DNA from: Rhizobium redzepovicii
Lineage (GTDB): Bacteria; Pseudomonadota; Alphaproteobacteria; Rhizobiales; Rhizobiaceae
Reading direction: 5' to 3'
Length of the DNA: 64,000 nt
Assembly (NCBI RefSeq): GCF_019793435.1
Contig: NZ_JAILYH010000014.1
Coordinates: 62,001-126,000 of the forward strand
In this document: positions 30,110-39,100 of the stretch, piece after piece
Layout: each line of letters begins with the position of its first letter
Numbering within the stretch: the stretch's first letter is position 1
Translations under genes and position numbers: made by a program
Notes under the pieces: model-generated
What the model saw: the letters and a program-made list of their open reading frames with translations, nothing else
What the model was told of the DNA's origin: nothing
Databases searched by the model: none

Positions 30110-31185
30110 GCCAGCCCCCCTCCGATCCGCCACGCCGCCCGCCCGCGGCTTTCATCTACGAGGACGAGGCCACCGAGCGCCTTGACAACGGCCGCCAGGC
30201 AGAGCAGCGGCGCAAGCCGGAAAGCTTCTCCGAAAACATCGTCGTGACGGCGGATGAGGACGATCCCTTCCTCAATCCCGACAAGGATCTGAGCGCAGTG
30301 CCCGTGGCAACGCCGCTGAGACGCCGAACCTCCTTCGGCAAGATCGCCGCCGGCGCCTTCGGCATTCTGCTGTCGCTTGGCATCGGCCTCTGGACCGATA
30401 GGCTGATCCGCGATCTCTTCACCCGTGCCGACTGGTTGGGCTATGCGGCGCTGGCCGTGCTTGCGGTCGGCATCCTCGCCGTGCTTGCGCTCATCATCCG
30501 CGAAACATTAGGGATGATGCGCCTTGCCGCCGTCCAGGCGATCAAGGCCGAAGCGGAAGCCGCGATGGTCGAAACCCGGCCGGCACGGGCGCGCGCCGTC
30601 GTCGCCCGCCTGAGCACGCTGCTGTCGGCCAATCCCGAGACATCGAAGGGCCGCGCCACGCTGAAGGCGACGGAAAGCGAGGTCATCGATCCCCCGCATC
30701 TGATTGCGCTCGCCGAACGGGAATTGCTCACGCCCCTCGACCGCAAGGCCCGTGCCCTGATCGTCAACGCCTCCAAGCGCGTCTCAATCGTCACCGCCGT
30801 CAGCCCGCGCGCCGTGGTCGACCTGCTCTACGTCCTCTATGAGGCCGTGCGTCTTATCCGCGCCATGGCCGAGCTTTACGGCGGCCGTCCCGGCACGCTC
30901 GGCATGTTCCGTCTGCTGCGCGACGTGCTGGCGCATCTGGCCGTCACCGGCTCGATCGCCGTCGGCGACAGCCTCGTCCAGCAGGTGCTCGGCCATGGGC
31001 TGGCCTCCAAGCTCTCGGCCCGGCTCGGCGAAGGCGTCATCAACGCCCTGATGACCGCCCGCATTGGAATCGCGGCAATGGATCTCTGCCGCCCGCTCGC
31101 CTTCCATGCCCTGAAGCGGCCGGGAATCGGCGATTTCATCGGCGACCTCACGCCCTCCATGTCGCCGCGCGGCAACACTCCTTGA
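30106..31185 (+). CDS. YcjF-like DUF697 membrane protein
   Basis: 359 residues. An acidic N-terminal cytoplasmic region (about 1-75) is followed by two membrane helices (IAAGAFGILLSLGIGLWTD and WLGYAALAVLAVGILAVLALII), then a DUF697-type domain ending RPLAFHALKRPGIGDFIGDL. The ATGA overlap with ycjX means the pair is translationally coupled, as in the ycjX-ycjF pair of E. coli. Function unknown; envelope stress is the usual suggestion. Confidence 0.85.
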   Translation: MSQPPSDPPRRPPAAFIYEDEATERLDNGRQAEQRRKPESFSENIVVTADEDDPFLNPDKDLSAVPVATPLRRRTSFGKIAAGAFGILLSLGIGLWTDRLIRDLFTRADWLGYAALAVLAVGILAVLALIIRETLGMMRLAAVQAIKAEAEAAMVETRPARARAVVARLSTLLSANPETSKGRATLKATESEVIDPPHLIALAERELLTPLDRKARALIVNASKRVSIVTAVSPRAVVDLLYVLYEAVRLIRAMAELYGGRPGTLGMFRLLRDVLAHLAVTGSIAVGDSLVQQVLGHGLASKLSARLGEGVINALMTARIGIAAMDLCRPLAFHALKRPGIGDFIGDLTPSMSPRGNTP

Positions 31186-31395
31186 GAGTCGGAGCAATTC
31201 CGCACACTTTGCCATCCCTAACGGAATGTTGGCGAAATTACAGCAGATTCAAGGCTCTAATAGCGACAAGCTAAAATCTGGACCGCGCGAAACCCCTGTA
31301 TTCCAGCGCATTTCGGCACGATTGAAAGGAAGGATTAACCATTCCCAGGCAAAACTTGCAGCCAGTTCGTGAGTGGTGTTTGCCAAGGAAAATCC

Positions 31396-31947
31396 ATGTA
31401 TTCGCGCAAGTTTCTCATTATATGCGGTCTGGCCGCCGCGGCATTGTCTCCCGTCGCAGACGTCGCTCCGGCAGCTACCGCCGCAACCCGTGACAAGGCC
31501 TTCTTCGATTCCGTCGCCGGCTCATGGAAGGGCCCGGGCGAAATCGTCGCCGGCAAATACAAGGGGACGAAATTCACCTGCAACCTGATCGGCGAGCCCA
31601 CGGGCGACAGCGGCGCCGGCATCAAGCTCGACGGCACCTGCCGCGTCGGCGTCTTCAAGCAGCCGATGACAGCCGTCATCTCGCAGTCGGGCTCGACCTA
31701 CAAGGGCAAGTTCCTTGACGGCGCCGCCGGCAAGGGTCTTGACGTCGTCTCTGGCGCCGTCAGCGAAGATACCGTCGTCGTCGGCATCAACCGCGCCAAG
31801 CTGAACGGCGCGATGATCGCCCGCGTGCGTGATGACAAGACGATGAACGTCACTGTTTCGGTCAAGGTCGAAAGCCAGATGATCCCGGTCATCGGCCTGA
31901 CGCTGACCCGCCAGGTCGACGAGATGGCCGTCGGGTCCATCCAGTAG
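31396..31947 (+). CDS. Exported protein of unknown function
   Basis: 183 residues from ATG 31396, with AAGGAAA upstream. The signal peptide is MYSRKFLIICGLAAAALSPV with cleavage probably after ATAA. The mature part (FFDSVAGSWKGPGEIVAGKY, then GTKFTCNLIGEP and LDGTCRVGVFKQPMTAVI) looks like an all-beta lipocalin-like fold with two Cys that may pair. Its own terminator follows. I do not recognise a named family. Confidence 0.75.
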   Translation: MYSRKFLIICGLAAAALSPVADVAPAATAATRDKAFFDSVAGSWKGPGEIVAGKYKGTKFTCNLIGEPTGDSGAGIKLDGTCRVGVFKQPMTAVISQSGSTYKGKFLDGAAGKGLDVVSGAVSEDTVVVGINRAKLNGAMIARVRDDKTMNVTVSVKVESQMIPVIGLTLTRQVDEMAVGSIQ

Positions 31948-31996
31948 ATCAATCGCACCGCGGATTTTCCTGAAGCTACAGCGCATTTTCCTAAAG

Positions 31997-32018
31997 CGGC
32001 GGGTTTCCCGCCGTTTTC
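31997..32018 (+). terminator. Rho-independent terminator of the exported-protein gene
   Basis: CGGCGGG (31997-32003) pairs with CCCGCCG (32007-32013) around TTT, followed by TTTTCC. It lies between the exported-protein gene and convergent folK. Confidence 0.8.
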
Positions 32019-32036
32019 CGTTTCAGGATCTCTGCC

Positions 32037-32564
32037 TCAGGTTTGGAGCCACCAGTCGCGGCTGTTGTTGGCGACTTCGATGCCCGCTACCTCTGCATCT
32101 TCAAGCCAGTCGCTGACCGCCCTGCCCTTGACGATAAGGTCCGGCGCGATATCGGCAAGCGGCATCAGCACGAAACCGCGATCGGTCATGCGCGGATGCG
32201 GCAGTTCCAGCCGCGGCGCCTCCTGGATGACGTCGCCATAGGTCAGCACGTCGATGTCGAGTGTGCGCGGCCCCCAGCGCTCGATACGCTCGCGTTTCAT
32301 CTCCCGTTCGATCGACAGACAGACATCGAGCAAGGTCTCCGGCTCCAGCCGGGTTTCGACGGCAGCGCAGGCGTTGAAGAAGAAGGATTGGTCGGTCTTG
32401 CCCCAGGGTGGCGTGCGGTAGAGCCGCGAGACCGCCGTAACCCGGCAGTCATCTCGTCCGTCCAGCCGCTGCAGTGCGACGGCCATCGCCTTGACGGGAT
32501 CGCCGATGTTGCCGCCGAGGCCGAGTGTGGCCGATTGCAATGCAGTCTCAGGCAAAGTGTTCAA
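32037..32564 (-). CDS. folK: 2-amino-4-hydroxy-6-hydroxymethyldihydropteridine pyrophosphokinase
   Basis: 175 residues. It transfers pyrophosphate from ATP to the pterin before the DHPS step. GLGGNIGDP at the N terminus, the PPWGKTDQSFFFNA block and RWGPRTLDIDVL with its Mg-binding aspartates are the family signature. It overlaps folB by 17 bp and is the last gene of a folate operon. Confidence 0.95.
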   Translation of the reverse strand: MNTLPETALQSATLGLGGNIGDPVKAMAVALQRLDGRDDCRVTAVSRLYRTPPWGKTDQSFFFNACAAVETRLEPETLLDVCLSIEREMKRERIERWGPRTLDIDVLTYGDVIQEAPRLELPHPRMTDRGFVLMPLADIAPDLIVKGRAVSDWLEDAEVAGIEVANNSRDWWLQT

Positions 32565-32913
32565 CGCTCACCTGCACGAAATCGAGCACGCCGGGCACCG
32601 GCGCATTCGGCTTGCGCACCGTGATCTTTGCGCGCCGGACCTGCGGGAATGTATCGCAGAGTCCCTTGGCGATATCGAGCGCCAGGGCCTCGATCAGGTA
32701 ACGCCGTTTGCCGGTGACGATCCCCTCGATCACCGTGAAGGCGATGCCGTAATTGACGGTATCGTCGATCGAATCGCTTTTCAGCGCCTCGCCGGCAACG
32801 ACATCGAGCTCGGCATCGACGAAGAAGCGCTGGCCGAGGAATTCCTCCTCGTCGTGCACGCCGTGGCGCGCAAAGAAGGCGCAGTTCTGCAGCGTGATCG
32901 TGTAGGTGGTCAT
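32548..32913 (-). CDS. folB: Dihydroneopterin aldolase
   Basis: 121 residues. It cleaves dihydroneopterin to the hydroxymethylpterin used by FolK. It starts TYTITLQNCAFFARHGVHDE with the conserved active-site Glu region and has RYLIEALALDIAKGL and KPNAPVPGVLDFV near the end. ATG 32913 overlaps the folP stop as ATGA. Confidence 0.94.
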   Translation of the reverse strand: MTTYTITLQNCAFFARHGVHDEEEFLGQRFFVDAELDVVAGEALKSDSIDDTVNYGIAFTVIEGIVTGKRRYLIEALALDIAKGLCDTFPQVRRAKITVRKPNAPVPGVLDFVQVSVEHFA

Positions 32914-33779
32914 GTCGGCCGCTTCCTCTCGAATTCCTGGCGCGCATTCAGCATAGCATCGGCGATATCAAGCGCATCCCTGTTGATTGCGACATTGTGC
33001 ACCCGGAAAACAGCAGCCCCTTGAAGCCTGAGCAGGGCGCTGGTGACGGCCGTCGCCGCATCCCTGTCTGCCGCCTCACGCCCCGTCACCGCGCCGAGGA
33101 AGCGCTTGCGCGACGTCCCGGCAAGCAGCGGCAGTCCGAAGCGGGAAAGTTCGGAAAATCGCGCCATCAGTTCGAGGTTCTCCTCCGCCGTCTCCTTGGC
33201 AAAACCGAAGCCCGGATCGAGCACGATGCGGTCGCTGTTGACGCCGGCGGCCTGAGCGATCTCAAGCGACCGCTTGAGAAAATGCACTTGGTCGGCAATC
33301 ACGTCCGGAAGCTTCGCCCTGTCGCGGCCGGTATGCATGATGCAGAGCCCGGCCCCGGTCGCCGCGGCGATGTCGGCGATATCGGGCTCCTTCTGCAGCC
33401 CGAACACATCGTTGACGATATGGGCGCCGGCACTGACCGCCAGCCGCGCCGTTTCGGCGCGATAGGTATCGATCGAGATCAGCGCCTGGGTGCGCCCGCG
33501 CAGCGCCTCGATGACCGGCAGCACGCGCGCCTGCTCCTCGGAAGGACTGACGGCAGCGGCGTTCGGGCGGGTCGATTCCCCGCCGATGTCGACAATCCCG
33601 GCACCCTCGCTCACCGCGCGAAGCGCGTGCTCGACAGCAGCATCGACGGTTTCGAAGCGTCCGCCGTCGGAAAAGGAGTCCGGCGTCACATTGATGATCG
33701 CCATGATGAGAGAACGACGGCCGAGTTCGATCTCCCGGCCATGGCCCACACGCCATAAACTGCCTTCGAACCCTGTCAC
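32910..33779 (-). CDS. folP: Dihydropteroate synthase
   Basis: 289 residues from GTG 33779. It joins p-aminobenzoate to the pterin pyrophosphate and is the sulfonamide target. INVTPDSFSDGG, DIGGESTRP and LDPGFGFAKETAEENLELM are the TIM-barrel signatures. I chose GTG 33779 (GGATAAG upstream) because it gives the conserved (M)TGFEGSLWRVGHGREIELG lead; ATG 33866 would add 29 non-conserved residues. It is the first gene of folP-folB-folK. Confidence 0.93.
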   Translation of the reverse strand: MTGFEGSLWRVGHGREIELGRRSLIMAIINVTPDSFSDGGRFETVDAAVEHALRAVSEGAGIVDIGGESTRPNAAAVSPSEEQARVLPVIEALRGRTQALISIDTYRAETARLAVSAGAHIVNDVFGLQKEPDIADIAAATGAGLCIMHTGRDRAKLPDVIADQVHFLKRSLEIAQAAGVNSDRIVLDPGFGFAKETAEENLELMARFSELSRFGLPLLAGTSRKRFLGAVTGREAADRDAATAVTSALLRLQGAAVFRVHNVAINRDALDIADAMLNARQEFERKRPT

Positions 33780-33880
33780 CAGACTTATCCTATCGATCGC
33801 GAAAAAAGCGCCATCCGATATTGCGCTTGCGGTGGCTATGCCCCAAGCTCCGGTCGATTTCAACACGGGTTGCGTTCAGA

Positions 33881-34507
33881 ATGCCGCTTGCAGTGCGTTA
33901 TATGGTCCTTCCTATCGCCTTTTCCATTGCTCTTTCCGTCTGCAGCCCAGTGGCAGCAGAAGTGATCGCATCGAAAAGCTATTCCTATTTCGACATCCGC
34001 GGCAAAACCGCGGATGAGCTCGACCGCGAACTCAGCCGGCGCGGCCCGACCTCGAGCGGCTCCTCGGCGCGCCACCCCGGCGCCACCAAGATCCGCTTCG
34101 GCGGTGAAGCCACCTATATCCAGGATAACGGACGTTGCCGTGTCGGCAACGTCAAGGTCACGGTCCACACCCAGATCATCCTGCCGCGCTGGAACAGCCG
34201 CAAGGGCGCCAGCAAGGAGCTGTCAATGATCTGGGACGCCCTGTCGAGCGATATCAAGCGCCACGAGGAGCGCCATGCCGAAATCGCCCGCGATCAGGCC
34301 CGCGCCATGGAACGCGCCATCCGCACCTTGCCTCAGCAGCGCAGCTGCGAGGCCATGCAGGAACTCGTCTCAGGCGAATCAGCTCGCGGTATAGAGGAGC
34401 ACGATCGGCAGCAGGCGCGATTCGACCGGGTCGAGGCGGTCAATTTCCAGAAGCGCATGCTGAGATTGTTGAACAATCGAATCAACGGCCGAGCCGGCGC
34501 AAAATAA
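33881..34507 (+). CDS. DUF922-like secreted putative metalloprotease
   Basis: 208 residues from ATG 33881 (33821 and 33902 are alternatives). An N-terminal hydrophobic signal segment (MVLPIAFSIALSVCSPVAAE) is followed by SKSYSYFDIRGKTADELDRE, KVTVHTQIILPRW and the HExxH-like zinc motif HEERHAEIARDQA. This layout matches DUF922 'secreted Zn-dependent protease' proteins. Two cysteines (RCRVGN, SCEAMQ) may form a disulfide. It is divergent from folP. Confidence 0.75.
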   Translation: MPLAVRYMVLPIAFSIALSVCSPVAAEVIASKSYSYFDIRGKTADELDRELSRRGPTSSGSSARHPGATKIRFGGEATYIQDNGRCRVGNVKVTVHTQIILPRWNSRKGASKELSMIWDALSSDIKRHEERHAEIARDQARAMERAIRTLPQQRSCEAMQELVSGESARGIEEHDRQQARFDRVEAVNFQKRMLRLLNNRINGRAGAK

Positions 34508-34634
34508 GGCTTTTTCAGTCTGGTTGCGAGCGGAAAACCTTAGCTGCACAACGAAACTTGTGCGAAACTTGCACCCTCCCCAGTGATTGAATGGTCATTT
34601 TTCATCCTGGCAGACTCAACCGGGACGCGTTAAT

Positions 34635-34736
34635 ATGAACACATTCGAAAGTGCAGCTACGGCATCTGCTCTTTCATCGCTGGGTTCTCCTGGCGCGTTC
34701 CGAAGCCGCGGATGTTCCTCCCTCATCCGTAGGTAA
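34635..34736 (+). CDS. Possible 33-residue small protein or sRNA-borne ORF
   Basis: ATG 34635 to TAA 34736, reading MNTFESAATASALSSLG then a basic tail ending LIRR. GGGA lies ten bases upstream. The frame stops 11 bp before a strong terminator, so it would fit a very short mRNA. Ser and Ala are frequent. No known family is recognised, and it is not a leader peptide, because the next gene is on the other strand. It could equally be a non-coding sRNA. Confidence 0.35.
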   Translation: MNTFESAATASALSSLGSPGAFRSRGCSSLIRR

Positions 34737-34747
34737 TGCGCCCGCCT

Positions 34748-34783
34748 CGCCTCGCTCGCACCAGCGCGCGAGGCGTCTTTTTT
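34748..34783 (+). terminator. Strong rho-independent terminator without an adjacent long gene
   Basis: CGCCTCGC (34748-34755) pairs perfectly with GCGAGGCG (34768-34775) across a 12-base loop that can pair further, followed by TCTTTTTT. It points along the plus strand. Confidence 0.85.
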
Positions 34784-34819
34784 GTGGATCCCATTCCGGC
34801 GAAGTGTGCAGCTCGGCGC

Positions 34820-35140
34820 TTAAGCCTGGCGTTCCGGCACGTGCACCACGAGCCCGTCATAGGCAGCCTTCATGCGGATCTGACAGGACAGCCGCGAGGT
34901 CGGGCGCACATCGAAGGCGAAGTCGAGCATATCCTCTTCCATCGCTTCCGGCTGGCCGACTTGCTCGGTCCATGCCTCATCGACATAGACATGACAGGTC
35001 GCGCAGGCGCAAGCGCCGCCGCATTCAGCCTCGATGCCGGGCACCGAATTGCGCACGGCATTCTCCATGACGGTGGAGCCTTGGTCGACATCGAGGTCGA
35101 AGCGCGTGCCGTCGAAGGCGACGATGGTAAGTTTTGGCAT
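34820..35140 (-). CDS. Adrenodoxin-type 2Fe-2S ferredoxin
   Basis: 106 residues. The cluster ligands follow the pattern C-x5-C-x2-C (in ECGGACACATCHVY) with the fourth Cys in RLSCQI, and it starts MPKLTIVAFDGTRFDLDV. This is the vertebrate-adrenodoxin / bacterial FdxB class that donates electrons to Fe-S assembly or to P450 and monooxygenase systems. No partner is adjacent. It is a single-gene unit. Confidence 0.9.
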   Translation of the reverse strand: MPKLTIVAFDGTRFDLDVDQGSTVMENAVRNSVPGIEAECGGACACATCHVYVDEAWTEQVGQPEAMEEDMLDFAFDVRPTSRLSCQIRMKAAYDGLVVHVPERQA

Positions 35141-35340
35141 CAGGACTATTTCCGGTCTTCAAATGATGGGCGGATTTTCTTCCGACAATTCGACGCTTCA
35201 GTCAACATCGGGAAAGTCGCCATAACCTCGCAGATCGGGCCTCCGCCCGCCGTCTTCAAAGCGTCATGGAAGACGTCGCAAAAAGACCCGCGGTTCCGCA
35301 ATGGAACAACGGGCCTCATTCAAACTATCTCAAACAAGGC

Positions 35341-35724
35341 TCAGCCGCGGCAGAGCTTGAGGATGAAATTCTCGGCGTCGATGACGGCGGCACCGAGCGC
35401 TGCCGTCGCCCCGGCGTCACCGCCGGTTTCCTCGACGGCTTCGGCCGTCTGCGACACGCGGAACGCCCCCACCGAGCTTGCCGCGCCCTTCAGGCGGTGT
35501 GCGGCCGCGCCGACGCGGATGGTTTCGCCGCTCGCAATATCCTGCAGGCATGCGCGAGCCTGGCGCGCAAACATCTGAAGGACTTCGATTTCCAGCGACT
35601 TGTCGCCCATCGTCTGCTTGGCGAGATGGACGAGATCGATCGGCCGGACCTTGGAGGGACAGGGTCCCTTTGCATTATCCGGCGCCTCGAATACGATGTT
35701 CAAAGCTGCCATCTGAGCTGCCAT
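35341..35724 (-). CDS. Stand-alone Hpt (histidine phosphotransfer) domain protein
   Basis: 127 residues from ATG 35724, chosen for GGGAG nine bases upstream; the frame is open to ATG 35805. The helical Hpt domain covers most of the protein, with the phospho-acceptor His76 in AAHRLKGAASSVGA. Such proteins relay phosphate between hybrid kinases and response regulators. The upstream region carries CtrA-like sites and the gene is divergent from the giant polar-growth-type gene. It is not ChpT, which is a larger dimeric protein. Confidence 0.82.
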   Translation of the reverse strand: MAAQMAALNIVFEAPDNAKGPCPSKVRPIDLVHLAKQTMGDKSLEIEVLQMFARQARACLQDIASGETIRVGAAAHRLKGAASSVGAFRVSQTAEAVEETGGDAGATAALGAAVIDAENFILKLCRG

Positions 35725-35828
35725 TGCCAATTCTCCCGTCTCGTGTCGTGCGCAGTTGCAACAGTTCTGCGACAGGAGGGTGGCCATCGCGTTAAATTCC
35801 GACACATGCAGGGCGGAAATCTCGCCAT

Positions 35829-35846
35829 ATGGTTAACATCCGTTAA
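35829..35846. promoter_or_regulatory. CtrA half-site cluster near the hpt gene
   Basis: The minus strand reads TTAACCAT (35829-35836), an exact CtrA half-site, and the plus strand reads TTAA-N6-TTAA at 35833-35846, one base short of the ideal N7 spacing. It lies about 105-120 bp upstream of the hpt start. Confidence 0.45.
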
Positions 35847-35894
35847 ATATCGCTAAATTATTGGTTTTTAAGCGGTGCCGCAGATTTAAAGATG

Positions 35895-35909
35895 TTAACA
35901 ACGGGTTAA
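35895..35909 (+). promoter_or_regulatory. CtrA-type box TTAA-N7-TTAA
   Basis: TTAAC-N6-TTAAC at 35895-35910, a perfect match to the full CtrA-binding consensus TTAA-N7-TTAA. It lies about 280 bp upstream of the giant gene and 170 bp upstream of hpt. Chance TTAA pairs are rare at this genome's GC content, although this interval is locally AT-rich. Confidence 0.55.
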
Positions 35910-36187
35910 CGAGCTTGGAATCTCAAGCCTTCATTAATTGTGTGAAGAGCCCAGATGTGTCACTACGATACTGGTGGAGCGGGTTTACGGTACGCGCCTT
36001 TGCCGAGCGAGTGGATAATGGTAGTGTTTTGATACCTTCCGTTTGAAAAAGCGGCTATCTACTCTGAAATAACATGCTTATCCGTCCGTCGTTGGGATGG
36101 AAGGCTGGAACGGCAAAGTTGTTCCCCGGCGAGGCGGAAGCCCGGGATTGCGCTGCCGGACCGGCCGACAGTAACGAGGCATAACCA

Positions 36188-39100
36188 ATGGCGAACAACA
36201 AATATAACGAGTCGATTGAGGACAAGGCGTTCAAGGCATTGGACGAGGCGCTCCAGATCGACTTCGGCAAAGATAACGTGCCGTCTCGCCGCGGCGATGC
36301 GCCAGAGGCCCCGGAGGCTAATGTGTCTGATCCAGTGAATGCGCGTAACCAGCAGGCCCAGGAAGAAGCGCAGCGCCGCAACCGCCGCAGCGCCGGGGCC
36401 GAGCAGGCTTCCAGGGGGCCGGCTTTCACGCCCGCCAACGATGCCAGCCGCAACACGCCCGCCTCGATTCTGAAATCCTTCGACGGCGCCTCCAGCCGCT
36501 CGGCGGTGCGCACCGCCACGCTGTTCTCAGTGCTTTGGGTCATGGGCGGCCTCGGCCTGATGTCGCTGCTTTATGCCCCGCAGATCTGGCAGATCCGTTC
36601 GCTCGCCGATCTCGTCGCCCTGCCTGGCGTCATCGCCGGCCTCGTCGGCATCATTATCCCCGTCATGATGTTCTATGCTTTCGCCATCATGATCGCCCGC
36701 GCCCAGGACATGCGCAACGCCGCCCGTTCCATGGCGGAGGTCGCATTGCGACTGGCGGAGCCGGAAACCATCGCCTCCGAGCGCATCATGACCGTCGGCC
36801 AGGCCGTGCGCCGTGAGGTCTCGGCCATGAATGAAGGCATCGAACGCACCATCGCGCGTGCGTCCGAACTCGAAACGCTTGTCCATTCCGAAGTTAATGC
36901 ACTTGAACGCTCCTATGCCGACAACGAGTTGCGCGTCCGCGGCCTCGTCCACGAACTCGGCTCGGAGCGCGAGGCGATCGTCAACCATGCCGATCGCATC
37001 CGCACCTCGATCGGCAGCGTCCATGACCAGTTGAAGGAAGAGCTCTCGCTGGCAACCGAAGAGATCGCCGTGCGGCTTTCCACATCGGGCGAAGCCTTTG
37101 CCTCGCTGATCGATACGCGCGCCGCGACGATTCTGGAAAAATCGGACAATGCCCTGCAATCGATCGGCAGCCTGCTCGCCGCCAAGACCGATAGCCTGCT
37201 GCAGACGCTGAACGCATCGGGTTTCGCGCTCGCCACCGAATTCGACAACCGCCTCGAAGCGCTCTCCGTCAACCTCAATGACCATGGCGAAAAACTGCTC
37301 AGCCAATTCGAGACGCGCGCCTCAACCATGGACAGCAGCACCGAGAAACTGAATGCCGCGCTGCACGAGCGCACGCAGCAGCTCAGCGAGATACTGATCG
37401 CCCGCACCCGCGAGATCAATGAGAGCCTCACTTCAGGTGAACGCACCATCGGCGGCACGCTTGACGACGTGCTGTCGAAGCTGAACAGCGCCCTCGATGA
37501 AAAGGGAGCGAGCTTCCGCCAGAGCCTGCAGAGCACCGCCGACGACGCCGTCATGGATCTCGACGTCCGCTCCGGCTTCTTCGAAGAACGGCTCCAGACG
37601 ACCGTCGCCCAGCTGTCTACCGCCTTCGACGAACGGGTCGCTGAATTCACTAGCGCCTTCGACAAGCGCACCGGCTCGCTCGACACCAAGCTGATGGAGA
37701 GCCTCGCCCGCATCAACGAGACGCTGACCGGCGGCTCGGATTCGATCGACGGCATCCTAAGTTCCGGCATCGACCGGCTGAGCTCCTCGATGACCGACCA
37801 GTCGCTGGCACTCGCCACTGCGCTTTCCACCGGCCACGAAGTGCTGGAAAGCGCGCTCGGCACCCGGGCGGACGAAATCACCGCGGCGCTCACCAACCGC
37901 ACCGGCGAACTGACTTCGGCGCTGCAGAGCGCCACTTCGGAAATCGCGCTGACGCTTGCATCCGGCACCTCCGATCTCCAGAACAATCTTCAGGCCCGCT
38001 CGGCCGAATTCCGCGACACGCTGCGCACCACCACCAGCGATCTGACCACCGCCGTTGCCGCCGGCACCGAGCAGGTCACCGCAGCCTTCGGCGGCCGCGG
38101 CGAGGAGCTGAGCGGCATGCTGACTGCCCGCGCTGCCGAAATCAGCGAGGCGCTCGGCACGGCCCACGGCCGCATCGACAACGTCATGGCCGAGCGCGGC
38201 GGTGCGCTTGTCGATGCGCTTACCACCCATCACGGCCGCTTCGAAGAAGCGCTGACATCACGCGCCGATGCCATCATCGATGCCGTCTCCGGCACCCATG
38301 ACCGTCTGGCCGAGACGCTCGACGAAAAGGCGATGGCCCTCGCCATCTCCCTCAACGAGAGCCAGGCCCGCATCGAGGATACGCTCGAGACCCGCTCGGA
38401 AGCGCTGCTGAACGCGGTATCGGGCACGCATGACCGCCTCTCCGAGACACTCGATGAAAAGGCCATGGCGCTCGCCATTTCGCTCAATGAAAACCAGGCC
38501 CGCATTGAAGATACGCTCGAGACCCGCTCCACGGCCCTGCTGAACGCCGTCTCCGGCACCCATGACCGCCTGTCCGAAACGCTGGACAGCAAGGCCGCCG
38601 CCCTGACCACCTCGCTCGATGAGCGCCATGCCCGCATCGACAATGCGCTTGGAACCCGTGCCGAGGCATTGCTGAACACCGTGTCCGGCACGCGCGACCG
38701 ACTTGCCGAGACCCTCGACGAAAAGGCGGCGGCCTTCGCCATCTCCTTGAACGAGAGCCAGGCCCGCATCGAAGAGACGCTTCAGACCCGCTCGGCGGCT
38801 CTGTTGAACGCTGTCTCCGGCACGCATGATCGTCTGTCCGAAACGCTGGAAGGCAAAGTGGAAGCTTTTGCCACCTCGCTCAGCGAAGGCCAGGCTCGCA
38901 TCGAGGAGACGCTCGAAAGCCGCTCCGCGGCCCTCTTGAATGCGGTCTCCGGCACCCATGAGCGCCTGTCCGAAACGCTGGATGAAAAGGCGATGACGCT
39001 CGCCATCTCGCTGAATGAGAGCCAGTCACGGATCGAAGACACGCTCGAAGCGCGCTCCGAAGCCTTCCTCAAGGCCGTGTCCGGCACGCATGAGCGGCTT

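Larger units (their letters stand above)
34508..34819. other. 312-bp interval containing a possible small transcription unit
   Basis: Between the DUF922-like gene and the ferredoxin gene. It contains the small open frame (34635-34736) and the plus-strand terminator (34748-34783) listed separately. The terminator serves no annotated plus-strand gene other than the DUF922-like one, 240 bp away, so a short RNA or small protein is likely here. Confidence 0.5.
35725..36187. other. 463-bp divergent control region, unusually AT-rich
   Basis: The stretch between the hpt start and the giant gene is clearly richer in A+T than its surroundings, especially 35825-36030, and contains several TTAA-type motifs (listed separately). 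The ribosome site GAGG for the giant gene lies at 36176-36179. No coding frame is convincing. It probably holds divergent promoters with cell-cycle control. Confidence 0.55.

Noticed and set aside
36055..36543. A minus frame over the 5' end of the giant gene
   Set aside because: It would cover the control region and the N terminus of a well-supported gene; no motif.
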